Source: Pseudomonadales bacterium
GTDB lineage: Bacteria > Pseudomonadota > Gammaproteobacteria > Pseudomonadales > Azotimanducaceae
Length of the DNA: 38,587 bases
Direction: 5' to 3'
NCBI GenBank assembly: GCA_028281005.1
Contig: JANQKS010000089.1
Span: forward strand, 1 to 38,587
The position numbers and the translations under genes are program-made. Below, one piece after another: positions 1 to 8,754 of this stretch; position 1 is the first letter of the stretch; each line of letters opens with the position of its first letter. The notes beneath the pieces are model-generated. The model saw only the letters and a list, made by a program, of their open reading frames with translations. It ran no database searches and had not been told where the DNA came from.

Positions 1-264
1 CCAGAGTTGCAGGAAAAACTGCAGGTTATCGCCCTACGCGCCCACCAAGTGTTGGGCTTAAGCGACTTATCCCGCGCCGACTTTATAGTGACCGACAGCG
101 ACGACATAACGTTGCTTGAAGTCAACACCTTACCGGGCATGACACCTACCAGCTTGTACCCAGAAGGCGCCGCGGCGATCGGTTATGCCTTTGCTGATCT
201 CATGCAGCACTTGGTACAACGTGCGGCGCAGCGAGGGCCGCGCCTACCCATTGCCGAAGCCTAG
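1..264 (+). CDS. ddl: D-alanine--D-alanine ligase, C-terminal end (partial)
   Basis: This is the 3' end of an ATP-grasp ligase gene that enters from the left edge, so no start is visible and the reading frame is open from base 1. The enzyme joins two D-alanines in the cytoplasm for peptidoglycan precursor synthesis. The visible 88 residues carry the family's C-terminal signature: SRADF, then LLEVNTLPGMT, where the Glu and Asn are metal/ATP ligands in Ddl enzymes, then a SLYPEGAAAIG segment and the final helix. The end is complete. The gene runs convergently into amt with four bases between stops. Its neighbour is not the mur/fts cluster, so this may be a second or stand-alone Ddl; that is inference. 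Confidence 0.88.
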   Translation, partial: PELQEKLQVIALRAHQVLGLSDLSRADFIVTDSDDITLLEVNTLPGMTPTSLYPEGAAAIGYAFADLMQHLVQRAAQRGPRLPIAEA

Positions 265-268
265 AGGT

Positions 269-1549
269 CTAGAGGTCGTAACCTCGCTCGTTGTGCGCTA
301 CCAGGTCGAGACCTTCCAGTTCTTCTTCATCTTCCACCCGGTTCCCTATCAAGGCGCCGGTCACCTTCAGAATCACAAACGTCACAACAGCCGTGTAGAC
401 AATACCTGCCAGCACCCCCACGGCTTGTACTCCGAGCTGACTGGAAATGCTGATGTCCTCCTGACCGCCGAAGAGGCCCAAGGCATTGCTGGCGAACACA
501 CCCGTCAACAACGTGCCAAGAATGCCGCCCACACCGTGGACTGGGAACACGTCCAGGGAATCATCGATACGCAGGGAACGTTTGATATAGTTGGTCGCCA
601 CAAAGCAGACAAATCCCGCCGCCAAACCGATGATCAGCGCCCCACCCGGACCCACAAAACCCGAGGCCGGCGTAATCGTACCAAGACCGGCCACCATCCC
701 GGTTACCGCGCCTAGTGCAGACGGTTTGCCGTAACGTACCCACTCGGCGCACATCCAGGTGAAGGCACCGGCCGCCGCGGAGATATGGGTAGCGAGCATG
801 GCCATGGCGGCGTCACCATTGGCGGCCAAGGCGCTGCCGCCGTTGAAACCAAACCACCCCACCCACAACATGCCAGCGCCCATAATGGTCAACGTCATGT
901 TATGCGGGGGCATGGCTTGCTCTGGAAAACCACGTCGATTGCCGAGCACAATGGCTGCTACCAATGCCGCCACACCGGCGGTGATGTGCACAACGATACC
1001 GCCGGCAAAATCCATCACACCGAGATCGCTGAGCCAACCTCCGCCCCACACCCAGTGGCAGATGGGTACGTACACCAGCAGGAGCCACGCAACACTGAAG
1101 ATCAACATGGCGGAAAAGCGCATACGTTCCGCAAAACCACCCACAATCAAAGCCGGGGTGATAATGGCAAAAGTCATTTGGAACAGCGCAAAAGCGCTTT
1201 CCGGGATACTGCCGGACACCGTGTCTTCGGCGATACCGCCAAGCATAAAGTTGCTCAACCCGCCAATATAGGCATTGAGACCACCGCCATCGCTGAAGGC
1301 CAGCGAATAGCCGGCTATGAGCCAAACAATCGACACCACGCAGGTTAAGGTGAAGCACTGCATCAGGATGCTCAGTACGTTCTTGGAGCGCACCAAGCCG
1401 CCGTAAAACAAAGACAAACCCGGAATAGTCATGAACAGGACCAGGGCGGTGGATGTCAATATCCACGCGGTATCTGCTCCGTCTAACCCTTCGGCAAACA
1501 CAGGCAGGCTAATGAACAGCCCCACAACAGCGGCAATTAATCTAAACAC
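269..1549 (-). CDS. amt: Ammonium transporter, Amt/MEP/Rh family
   Basis: Inner-membrane ammonium channel of 426 residues, the usual size for bacterial AmtB. An N-terminal hydrophobic segment ending near PVFAEG looks like the cleaved signal peptide typical of AmtB. About eleven membrane segments follow. The twin pore histidines are visible near residue 188 (GGIVVHITAG) and residue 338 (FPVHGVGG). The start is GTG at 1549-1547, preceded at good spacing by GGGGAG. Most proteobacterial amt genes follow glnK, which encodes the PII regulator; no glnK lies on either side here. I looked for a sigma-54 promoter upstream on the minus strand and saw no convincing one. Confidence 0.95.
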   Translation of the reverse strand: MFRLIAAVVGLFISLPVFAEGLDGADTAWILTSTALVLFMTIPGLSLFYGGLVRSKNVLSILMQCFTLTCVVSIVWLIAGYSLAFSDGGGLNAYIGGLSNFMLGGIAEDTVSGSIPESAFALFQMTFAIITPALIVGGFAERMRFSAMLIFSVAWLLLVYVPICHWVWGGGWLSDLGVMDFAGGIVVHITAGVAALVAAIVLGNRRGFPEQAMPPHNMTLTIMGAGMLWVGWFGFNGGSALAANGDAAMAMLATHISAAAGAFTWMCAEWVRYGKPSALGAVTGMVAGLGTITPASGFVGPGGALIIGLAAGFVCFVATNYIKRSLRIDDSLDVFPVHGVGGILGTLLTGVFASNALGLFGGQEDISISSQLGVQAVGVLAGIVYTAVVTFVILKVTGALIGNRVEDEEELEGLDLVAHNERGYDL

Positions 1550-1801
1550 TCAAGATCTCCCCAACAAGTCAACGCATACTCTCGCGGTAAATTATTGATG
1601 ATGCTCTGAGAAAATGCCACATTTTCGTGCGTTGGCGCAGAAAGTTCTGTCCAATCCAGTGCCTCCGCAAATGCGCCCCAACGATACGCACCTTTTTGGG
1701 GCATAGATGCTTTTAAACGGGTATTTTAGTAACAAAATAACCAGCTGGATCTAATTTCCACGACGGCTACAATACCGCGTCGCGCATTTAATAGGCTGGG
1801 T

Positions 1802-2773
1802 ATGAATACCACCTCCACCGAATCGAACTTTGAGTCGATCCGCCAGGCCAGTCATTGGCTGGAAAATAGAATCATCGGCCAACATCAGCTCATACAACGC
1901 CTGATGATGGCTTTGTTGTGCGGCGGCCATCTCCTGGTAGAAGGTGCCCCCGGCCTGGCAAAAACCCGCGCCATCAAAGAACTGGCACGGGTCGTAGAGG
2001 GTGACTTTCACCGCATCCAGTTCACCCCCGATTTGTTACCCAGCGATATCACCGGTACAGAGATTTTTCGCCCCGAAGACGGGTCCTTTAAGTTTCAAGA
2101 AGGCCCCATCTTTCATAACTTGATACTCGCCGATGAGATCAACAGAGCACCGGCCAAGGTTCAATCGGCACTGCTCGAAGCCATGGCCGAACACCAAGTT
2201 AGTGTGGGCCGCGATACCCTGCCACTGGCGGACCTATTTCTGGTCATGGCCACGCAAAACCCCATCGAGCAGGAAGGCACCTATCCTCTACCTGAAGCAC
2301 AACTCGACCGCTTTTTGATGCATGTGGTGGTGGCGTACCCCGACGCGGAAGCGGAACGGAAAATTCTGGAACTGGTACGCGATGAAACTGCTGCCAACGA
2401 CACCGATACACCGCCCCCGGAAGTGTCACAACAGAACATCTTCGCCGCGCGCAAAGCCCTATTGGGTTTACACATGACAGAGTCGGTGGAACGCTACATC
2501 GTCGCGCTGGTCATGGCCACCCGCCAACCTGACATCGAACAGGCGAGGTGGATTGAGTTTGGCGCCAGCCCCCGCGCCACCATTGCCTTAGACATCTGCG
2601 CCCGCGCTTTGGCATGGTTACAGGGGCGCGACTATGTCACCCCGGAAGATGTTCAGGCGGTGGCCCACGATGTATTGCGTCATCGCCTCATCCTCACCTT
2701 CGAAGCCGATGCTCAAGGCATTACGCCTGACCAGGTCATCGACGGCTTGCTGGAACACGTGCCTGTACCCTAA
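1802..2773 (+). CDS. MoxR-family AAA+ ATPase
   Basis: AAA+ ATPase of 323 residues, standard for the MoxR family, which is thought to act as a chaperone with von Willebrand A (VWA) domain partner proteins. The Walker A motif GAPGLAKT is near residues 48-55, Walker B is in LILADEIN, and the sensor-type motif MATQNP is present. The C-terminal lid domain contains SPRATIAL. It is the first gene of a six-gene co-oriented run with DUF58 and VWA proteins, the classic MoxR/Bat arrangement. The ATG at 1802 has only a weak ribosome-binding site. The promoter must lie in the 252-base gap shared with the divergent amt gene. Confidence 0.95.
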   Translation: MNTTSTESNFESIRQASHWLENRIIGQHQLIQRLMMALLCGGHLLVEGAPGLAKTRAIKELARVVEGDFHRIQFTPDLLPSDITGTEIFRPEDGSFKFQEGPIFHNLILADEINRAPAKVQSALLEAMAEHQVSVGRDTLPLADLFLVMATQNPIEQEGTYPLPEAQLDRFLMHVVVAYPDAEAERKILELVRDETAANDTDTPPPEVSQQNIFAARKALLGLHMTESVERYIVALVMATRQPDIEQARWIEFGASPRATIALDICARALAWLQGRDYVTPEDVQAVAHDVLRHRLILTFEADAQGITPDQVIDGLLEHVPVP

Positions 2774-2791
2774 CCTCAAGATCCATCCACG

Positions 2792-3712
2792 ATGAATGCA
2801 GCCGGTGACAGCAGCGTACTAACGGGCGCTTATGTAGGATTAGATCAACTGCTGGCCTTGCGCCACAAGCCGCTGTCACATCCTCCGGCAACTTCCTCCA
2901 AAGTGGTAGGTAACCGCGCTGGTCTGAAGTTGTCGAAAATTAAAGGCCGTGGCGTGGATTTTTCCGAGGTGCGCGCCTACCAACCAGGGGATGACATTCG
3001 CTCCATCGATTGGCGCGTCACGGCGCGTAAAAACAAGCCTCATACCAAGGTGTTTCGCGAAGAGCGTGAACGACCCACGTTAATTGTTGTCGATCAGACC
3101 CAGAACATGTTTTTTGGCTCACGCATACGCTTAAAGTCCGTGGCGGCCGCAGATATCGCCGCGCGAATTGCCTGGCAAAATTTGGCGGCCGGAGACCGCG
3201 TGGGCGGTATTATCATCGGCAACCAAGAGCAGACCGTCCATCGGCCTTATCGCACCACTAAATCGGTAGCGCGCTTCCTCAATGATGTGGCCAATTTCAA
3301 TCAACGGTTAGACCGCACCCAACACGACCCAGCCAACAGTATTAACGAGGGGATGTTGCGCATCCGCCGCCTCACCCACACCAACTATCGGATATTTATC
3401 CTCAGCGACTTCAGCGGTGATTTGCAGACCTGGCAAGAGCACTTGCACCAGTTGGCGCGGCATAATCAGGTCGTGGCGGTGCATATACACGACCCATTGG
3501 AAGAGCAACTACCCCCTGCCGATCACTACACCGTCACTGACGGCGCCGATCGCCTGCAGTTGTACACCGGCGATCGCGGTCTACGGGAACGCTACCAGGC
3601 CCGTTTTGCCTCACGCACGCAGCAGCTTATGGGACTTTGCGCCCACGAAGCGATGCGCTACATCGGCATTCAAACCAGCGACCAACACCTCGATCAGCTG
3701 GCCTGGGTGTAA
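2792..3712 (+). CDS. DUF58 domain protein of the Bat/MoxR operon
   Basis: A 306-residue DUF58 protein, a VWA-like fold family almost always encoded beside MoxR. The DUF58 hallmark is clear: EVRAYQPGDDIRSIDWRVTA around residues 67-86, followed by an FREERERP segment and a VWA-like core with LIVVDQT. No membrane segment is evident, so it is probably cytoplasmic or peripheral. It starts 18 bases after the MoxR stop, and its stop TAA overlaps the next ATG by one base (TAATG), implying translational coupling. The molecular role of the family is not settled; partnership with MoxR is the usual inference. Confidence 0.93.
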   Translation: MNAAGDSSVLTGAYVGLDQLLALRHKPLSHPPATSSKVVGNRAGLKLSKIKGRGVDFSEVRAYQPGDDIRSIDWRVTARKNKPHTKVFREERERPTLIVVDQTQNMFFGSRIRLKSVAAADIAARIAWQNLAAGDRVGGIIIGNQEQTVHRPYRTTKSVARFLNDVANFNQRLDRTQHDPANSINEGMLRIRRLTHTNYRIFILSDFSGDLQTWQEHLHQLARHNQVVAVHIHDPLEEQLPPADHYTVTDGADRLQLYTGDRGLRERYQARFASRTQQLMGLCAHEAMRYIGIQTSDQHLDQLAWV

Positions 3713-4230
3713 TGGAAAGCGATCCCTTACAACAGCTACGCGACGTACACCTGCCGCCCGACCCCACCTGGTGGCCACCCGCGATCGGCTGGTGGGTCGT
3801 GGCGTTGTTGGTCGTTGCGGCAGTTGTATGGCTCATCGTCAAGGCCGTGCGGGCTTATCAGCGACGCGCGCCGCTAAGACAGGCCAGCACCCTTCTGCAT
3901 GAACTGCTGGCGGCGCATCAACATGGTGAACTCAGTGCCATCGAGTTTCTGCATCAGGGTAATGAGTTGCTCAAGCGGGTGTTGGTCAGGGCCTACGGTT
4001 ACCAAGAGTATGCACCTATGGCCGGACAAACGTGGCTGCGCGCGTTAGATGACATCAGCGGTACGGATCATTTCAGCAACGGCCACGGCAAAGTGTTGGG
4101 AGAGGCGCGCTTCAGCGCCCAGCCGGAGGTGGACGTGCCGGCGTTGTTTCAAGAGCTTAAGTTGTTGCTGTCGAAGGTGCCCGTATCTCCGCCCCATCCG
4201 GGACTTCCCATACAAAAGGTGCGTTCATGA
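3712..4230 (+). CDS. DUF4381 membrane protein of the Bat operon
   Basis: A 172-residue protein of the DUF4381 type usually found between the DUF58 and batA genes. The N-terminus (MESDPLQQLRDVHLPPDP) is the family's short leader. One transmembrane helix at about residues 26-45 follows, then a basic anchor and a helical cytoplasmic domain. I chose ATG at 3712 because it overlaps the upstream stop by one base and gives the expected family N-terminus. A longer frame open from 3637 only reads into DUF58. The stop overlaps the batA start as ATGA (4227-4230), so it is almost certainly co-translated. Function unknown; probably a membrane partner of the VWA proteins. Confidence 0.9.
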   Translation: MESDPLQQLRDVHLPPDPTWWPPAIGWWVVALLVVAAVVWLIVKAVRAYQRRAPLRQASTLLHELLAAHQHGELSAIEFLHQGNELLKRVLVRAYGYQEYAPMAGQTWLRALDDISGTDHFSNGHGKVLGEARFSAQPEVDVPALFQELKLLLSKVPVSPPHPGLPIQKVRS

Positions 4231-5225
4231 TTGAGTGGTTGTGGCCGTGGGTGGCAGCGCTGGTGCCATTGCCGTTAGTTGTGCGCTACATCATCCGCAC
4301 CCGGGAACGCGCCCAGGCGGCGCTCACAGTTCCTACCCTGCAGAGCTTCAGCGAAGTCAGCAACGCACCGGCTGCCGCCGAGCAATCCCGGCGTTGGCGC
4401 CTGCTGTGGTTATGGCTGATGTGGTTGCTGCTGTTGATTGCTGCGGCACGCCCACAGTGGACGGGAGAACCGGTTACTCTGCCCACCAGTGGACGCGATT
4501 TGATGCTGGCCGTAGACATTTCCGGCAGCATGGCCACCGAAGACATGGAGGTAAACGGTGAGTACGTCGACCGTTTGCGGGTGGTCAAGCGGGTGGTGGG
4601 TGACTTTGTCGAAGCGCGCAAAGGTGACCGCGTCGGGCTGGTGCTGTTCGGTACCAATGCCTATCTGCAAGCCCCGCTGACCTTCGACCTCACCAGCGTG
4701 CACCGTTTGTTAATTGAAGCACCCGTGGGGATTGCGGGTGGCAAAACCGCCATTGGTGACGCCATCGGCCTTGCGGTTAAGCGGCTGCGCATGCGTCCGC
4801 AGGAAGACAAAATCCTGATATTGCTCACCGACGGCGCCAACAACGTCGGTGAAGTGGCACCCCAGAAAGCGGCGGAACTTGCCGCTTTTGACGGCATCAA
4901 AATCTACACCATTGGGGTTGGCGCGGAAGAAATGCGTATGCCTGGCTTGCTCGGATTCGGCCGCCGCACCACCAACCCGTCTGCAGATCTGGACGAAGAC
5001 ACCTTGCAGGCGGTGGCCGGCACCACCGGCGGGCGCTATTTCCGGGCCAAAGACACGCAAGGCTTAACCGAGATTTACGACATCATCGACGCATTGGAAC
5101 CCATAGACCAGGATCCGGAGACCTACCGACCCATCCAAGCGCTGTACTACTGGCCCATGAGCGGCGCGTTATTGTTGTTTGCACTGTTTCTTGCCGTTGA
5201 TTTGCGAGGCCGCCGCGGTGCTTGA
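4227..5225 (+). CDS. batA: BatA-like VWA domain membrane protein
   Basis: A 332-residue VWA protein anchored by hydrophobic segments near residues 5-22 and 58-74, plus a C-terminal helix at about 308-325. The VWA domain carries an intact metal-ion-dependent adhesion site: D97-x-S99-x-S101 in AVDISGSMATED, the downstream Thr, and the LLTDGANN loop. The topology is that of BatA (Bacteroides aerotolerance) proteins, with the VWA domain flanked by membrane segments. It overlaps the DUF4381 gene by 4 bases and the batB-batC gene by 8. BatA proteins are linked genetically to stress or oxygen tolerance in some bacteria; the role here is inferred. Confidence 0.93.
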   Translation: MIEWLWPWVAALVPLPLVVRYIIRTRERAQAALTVPTLQSFSEVSNAPAAAEQSRRWRLLWLWLMWLLLLIAAARPQWTGEPVTLPTSGRDLMLAVDISGSMATEDMEVNGEYVDRLRVVKRVVGDFVEARKGDRVGLVLFGTNAYLQAPLTFDLTSVHRLLIEAPVGIAGGKTAIGDAIGLAVKRLRMRPQEDKILILLTDGANNVGEVAPQKAAELAAFDGIKIYTIGVGAEEMRMPGLLGFGRRTTNPSADLDEDTLQAVAGTTGGRYFRAKDTQGLTEIYDIIDALEPIDQDPETYRPIQALYYWPMSGALLLFALFLAVDLRGRRGA

Positions 5226-6978
5226 AGCGGCAGGTGACTTCCATCTGCTGCGGCCGCTGTGGCTGCTGGCGTTTATTCCTATAGCCGCATTGGCCTGGTA
5301 TTGGGTCAAACGTACGCAGACGGGTTCCGGATGGGAAAGTGCAATTGACGACAATCTCCTCAATGTATTGCTGGACGCCGGCCCTAAGGGCAGTAATCGG
5401 TGGTTACGGGGGTTGCTATTGTGTGCCATGGCCATTGGGGCGCTAGGGTTGTCCGGGCCCACTTGGGAAAAACTGCCGCAAAACGTCGAGCAGAAGAACG
5501 ATGCTTTGATCATCTTGTTGGATTTGTCGCTGTCTATGCTGGCCGAAGACGTCAAACCTTCGCGCATGGAACGCGCGCGACAGAAAATTACTGACGTTCT
5601 GCGGTTGCGAGAAGAAGGCCAAACCGCGCTGATCGCTTATGCGGGTGACGCCCACGCCGTTGTCCCACTCACCGATGACACCGCCACCATCACCAACCTG
5701 TTAGTGGCCTTGAGCCCAGAGATGATGCCCGTTTTTGGCAGCAATCCCGACGATGCGCTGACGCTGGCCCACGAGCTGTTTGAAAACAGCTTCATCCAGC
5801 AGGGTCGCATCTTAATGGTCACCGACGGCATCGATAACATCAATTCCGTTAGCCGTCACCGCAGCCGCGCCTACCCTATAAGCGTCATTGGCATCGGCAC
5901 AGCGGATGGCGCCCCGATCCCGCTGGATCGCGTCCGCCAACCCGGCCGCTTCTTGCTGACCCAGGAAGGGAACCGCATTATTGCCATCTTGGATGAAGAA
6001 CGCTTAGCGGACGTTGCGGAAATGACATTTGGTCGCTATGCCAGAGCTCAAATCGGCGATGCGGACATACTGCACGCCTTATCCTCCCCGTTACCGGGCG
6101 ACGACGACACCATCGAGGTGGAGCGCGAGTTTGATACCTGGTTCGATCAGGGGCATTGGGCCGCTCTGCTGTTGTTGCCGTTGCTGTTGCTCAGTTTTCG
6201 CAAAGGTGTGTTTGTCGGCATGCTGGTGGCGGTCACGCTCCCCAGCCCCAGCGTTCACGCCAACCCAATCGCAGAGGCGTGGGATAGTTTGTGGCTCCGC
6301 AGCGACCAGCGCGGGCATCAAGCCCTGCGTTACGGCGAGCCGGAAAAAGCTGCCACCCTGTTTGAAAACAACTCCCAATGGCAATCTGTTGCGCAATACC
6401 GTAGCGGTGATTATGCCGGCTCATTGATGGGTTTTCGCACCGACCCAGGTGTTACCGGCCGCTACAACGAAGGCAACAGCCTTGCCCGTCTGGGCGAATA
6501 CGCAAGCGCCATAGCGCTCTACGACCAAGTACTGGCCGTCCAACCGGATCATGAAGACGCGCTGTTTAACAAAGCGCTGGTGGAACGCCTGCTGGAAGAG
6601 CAGCAACAAGCTCAGCAGGAACAAAACCAAGACCAGCAGAGCCAAGGCAACAATCAAGACAGCGACAGCGAACAAAGTAACCAACAGCAACAACAAGACC
6701 AATCCGACCAACAGCAAGAGTCAGACAACTCCGAACAGCGCGATCAGGAACAATCCGACAACGAACAACAGCAAGAACAGCAGGGTCAAGAACAGCAAAT
6801 GGCGCAAGCGCAGCAAGACGAAGCCAGCCGTGATGAGCGTCAGGACGCCTTAGAACAATGGTTACGTCGGGTGCCGGATGATCCCGGCGGCTTGTTGCGG
6901 CGTAAATTCTCTCATGAAACCAAACAACGCCTGCGCCGCGGTGAACGACCCGCGCGCCAAGGGGACAAAATTTGGTAA
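5218..6978 (+). CDS. BatB-BatC fusion: VWA domain plus TPR and Gln-rich tail
   Basis: A 586-residue protein combining two Bat components. Residues 1-80 hold two membrane segments. Residues 95-290 form a VWA domain with the D102-x-S104-x-S106 metal site (LLDLSLSMLAED) and LMVTDGIDN. Another membrane segment lies at about 314-340. Residues 360-460 contain tetratricopeptide-like helices (YNEGNSLARLGEYASAIALY), which is BatC-like. Residues 461-533 are an extreme Gln/Asn/Asp/Ser-rich low-complexity tail, then a basic end. I chose GTG at 5218, which overlaps the batA stop by 8 bases. A TTG at 5179 is possible but adds a non-homologous 13-residue leader. BatB and BatC are separate genes in Bacteroides-type operons. 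Confidence 0.9.
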   Translation: MLEAAGDFHLLRPLWLLAFIPIAALAWYWVKRTQTGSGWESAIDDNLLNVLLDAGPKGSNRWLRGLLLCAMAIGALGLSGPTWEKLPQNVEQKNDALIILLDLSLSMLAEDVKPSRMERARQKITDVLRLREEGQTALIAYAGDAHAVVPLTDDTATITNLLVALSPEMMPVFGSNPDDALTLAHELFENSFIQQGRILMVTDGIDNINSVSRHRSRAYPISVIGIGTADGAPIPLDRVRQPGRFLLTQEGNRIIAILDEERLADVAEMTFGRYARAQIGDADILHALSSPLPGDDDTIEVEREFDTWFDQGHWAALLLLPLLLLSFRKGVFVGMLVAVTLPSPSVHANPIAEAWDSLWLRSDQRGHQALRYGEPEKAATLFENNSQWQSVAQYRSGDYAGSLMGFRTDPGVTGRYNEGNSLARLGEYASAIALYDQVLAVQPDHEDALFNKALVERLLEEQQQAQQEQNQDQQSQGNNQDSDSEQSNQQQQQDQSDQQQESDNSEQRDQEQSDNEQQQEQQGQEQQMAQAQQDEASRDERQDALEQWLRRVPDDPGGLLRRKFSHETKQRLRRGERPARQGDKIW

Positions 6979-8732
6979 GCCGTACTTACAACGGTTGGCT
7001 CCGGGACCGCCGCTGGCTCGCCTTTAGTCTCTTTAGTCTACTGTTAGCCTGTGCGCAACTGTGGGCGGCACCGGCGTGGGCGGCGGTATCCGCGCAGCTA
7101 TCGGCGCAGAACATCGACGAGTTAGAAACAGTCCGTTTGACCATCAAAATAACGGAAACCCGCCAAAGCCAAACCCTGGATTTAAGCGAATTGGAACAGG
7201 ACTTCCACGTCCTCAATACCAATACCATCAGTCAGTCGCGCTTCTTAAACGGCCGCGGCCACAGTTGGGTGGACTACCAGATTACTCTGCAACCCAAGCG
7301 CACCGGCACCATCACCATCCCCAGCATCGAGGTCAGCGGTGAACGGACACCGACCCTGGAGTTGCGCGTTCGCCCGTTGTCCACCCAAACGCGACAGCTG
7401 ATCGATGAACTGGTGTTTTTTGAGAACGAAGTATCAAACACGTCCGTGTACGTGCAAAGTCAGCTGATCCTGACGCGGCGCCTGTTCTATTCACAAGGCG
7501 TACAACTGTACTCCGACCTGCCCGGTGCGCCGGAAATTCAAGACGCGGTGGTGCTGACGTTGGGAGAAACCCGCTCCGGCAGTACGGAACGCGACGGCCG
7601 CGCCTACGGTGTAGTAGAGCAACAATACGCTGTCTTCCCGGAACGCAGCGGTTCTTTCACGATTCCCAGCATCAACATTACCGCCAGTGTGCGTTTGGTC
7701 GAAGGTGACCGGGTGTCGCGTAAAGGCGTTCGTGTCGGCACGGAAGATGTCACCATCGACGTGCTGCCGGTGCCCGCTGCATACCCCGCGGACAAACCCT
7801 GGCTACCAGCGGAAAAAGTGACTTTGTTCGACGTCGTCAATCCGGAGCTGTCCACCTACCAAGTGGGAGATACGTTGTCGCACGAGCTGTTGATCCACGT
7901 AGAAGGCAATATCGGCACCATTGCGCCACCGCTGGGGTTAAATGCCAGCGACGACTATTTCCGCGTCTATCCGCAGGCGCCGGAGATCCAAGACGACACC
8001 GCCGGCGGCACGGTTAAAGGCTCCCGCCTGCAAACCCATTCTTTAGTGCCGTTGAACCCGGGTAACCTGGCATTACCTGCGACAGAACTGGTGTGGTGGG
8101 ATACCGTCAACCAACAGGTGCGCGTGAGCAGCACGCGCCCCCGAACCCTTCGCGTAGAAGGTGAAGCGGTCCAGCCCGCCGCCACGGACCCGCAGCAACA
8201 GCCAGCCAGCCAAACCGGCAATGCCGAGACCATGGGGTCCGATGGTGAGTTTGATGTACGCAGCAGCCTGCCCTACGTCCTCGGCGTGGCGGCCTTTGTC
8301 CTGCTGGTGGCCTTGGCTTGGGGTTTGCGGCTGTGGCTACCCAACATAGAAGCCATCGCGGCCCGCCGCTCACGGAGGGCTGTTCACAGTCAGCATGGTG
8401 GTGTTGGCGCGCCGGCTAAACGTGCGGCGCATAAAGCGCTCACCGACGCCTTCACCGCAAAAGACAACAAACGGATCCATCAGCACCTAAGCGCCTATCT
8501 AAGCCTCTGCTACAACATGCCGGCACACCAGGCGCTGCAGAAATTCCGTCAGCAATCCCAAGATGTAGATGCTGCCGTTAGCGCATTACACGCTAATGTG
8601 TATGGACAGGGTAGCGAACTGACGCAGCCAGAGCGTGCCTGTTTAGAACAAGCGGTACGAAAACAAGTAAATCCACGCCCAACACGTAAAGTGGCCGCAG
8701 CGCTGCCGGAGCTATACCCGCAAACCTCTTAA
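6972..8732 (+). CDS. batD: BatD-like oxygen-tolerance protein
   Basis: A 586-residue BatD family protein. A basic N-terminus and hydrophobic stretch (about residues 13-38, ending in PAWAAVS) look like a Sec signal peptide. Several beta-rich Ig-like repeats follow. A single transmembrane helix near residues 433-450 precedes a cytoplasmic helical tail. The start is TTG at 6972, overlapping the upstream stop by 7 bases, with AAGGGG seven to eight bases ahead; no ATG lies nearby. It ends the Bat operon and faces pepN across 22 bases, with no clear terminator. Probably an exported scaffold for the VWA proteins. Confidence 0.9.
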   Translation: MVSRTYNGWLRDRRWLAFSLFSLLLACAQLWAAPAWAAVSAQLSAQNIDELETVRLTIKITETRQSQTLDLSELEQDFHVLNTNTISQSRFLNGRGHSWVDYQITLQPKRTGTITIPSIEVSGERTPTLELRVRPLSTQTRQLIDELVFFENEVSNTSVYVQSQLILTRRLFYSQGVQLYSDLPGAPEIQDAVVLTLGETRSGSTERDGRAYGVVEQQYAVFPERSGSFTIPSINITASVRLVEGDRVSRKGVRVGTEDVTIDVLPVPAAYPADKPWLPAEKVTLFDVVNPELSTYQVGDTLSHELLIHVEGNIGTIAPPLGLNASDDYFRVYPQAPEIQDDTAGGTVKGSRLQTHSLVPLNPGNLALPATELVWWDTVNQQVRVSSTRPRTLRVEGEAVQPAATDPQQQPASQTGNAETMGSDGEFDVRSSLPYVLGVAAFVLLVALAWGLRLWLPNIEAIAARRSRRAVHSQHGGVGAPAKRAAHKALTDAFTAKDNKRIHQHLSAYLSLCYNMPAHQALQKFRQQSQDVDAAVSALHANVYGQGSELTQPERACLEQAVRKQVNPRPTRKVAAALPELYPQTS

Positions 8733-8754
8733 CACCGCCGTAATTCCCAGCGTT

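Noticed and set aside
185-1466. Long open frames on both strands overlapping amt
   Set aside because: They are antisense or shifted shadows of a membrane-protein gene with biased composition; no domain or ribosome-binding site supports them.
1745-1773. Possible CTGGAT-17-TACAAT promoter for the Bat operon
   Set aside because: The -35 element matches consensus at only two positions, so it is not listed as a feature.
1550-1801. Possible sigma-54 promoter for amt
   Set aside because: The best candidates (for example around 1660-1690 on the minus strand) lack the fixed GG-N10-GC spacing.
6421-6717. Leu/Val-rich 98-codon frame on the minus strand
   Set aside because: It is the antisense of the CAG/CAA-rich Gln tail of the BatB-BatC gene, which automatically yields Leu/Val codons.
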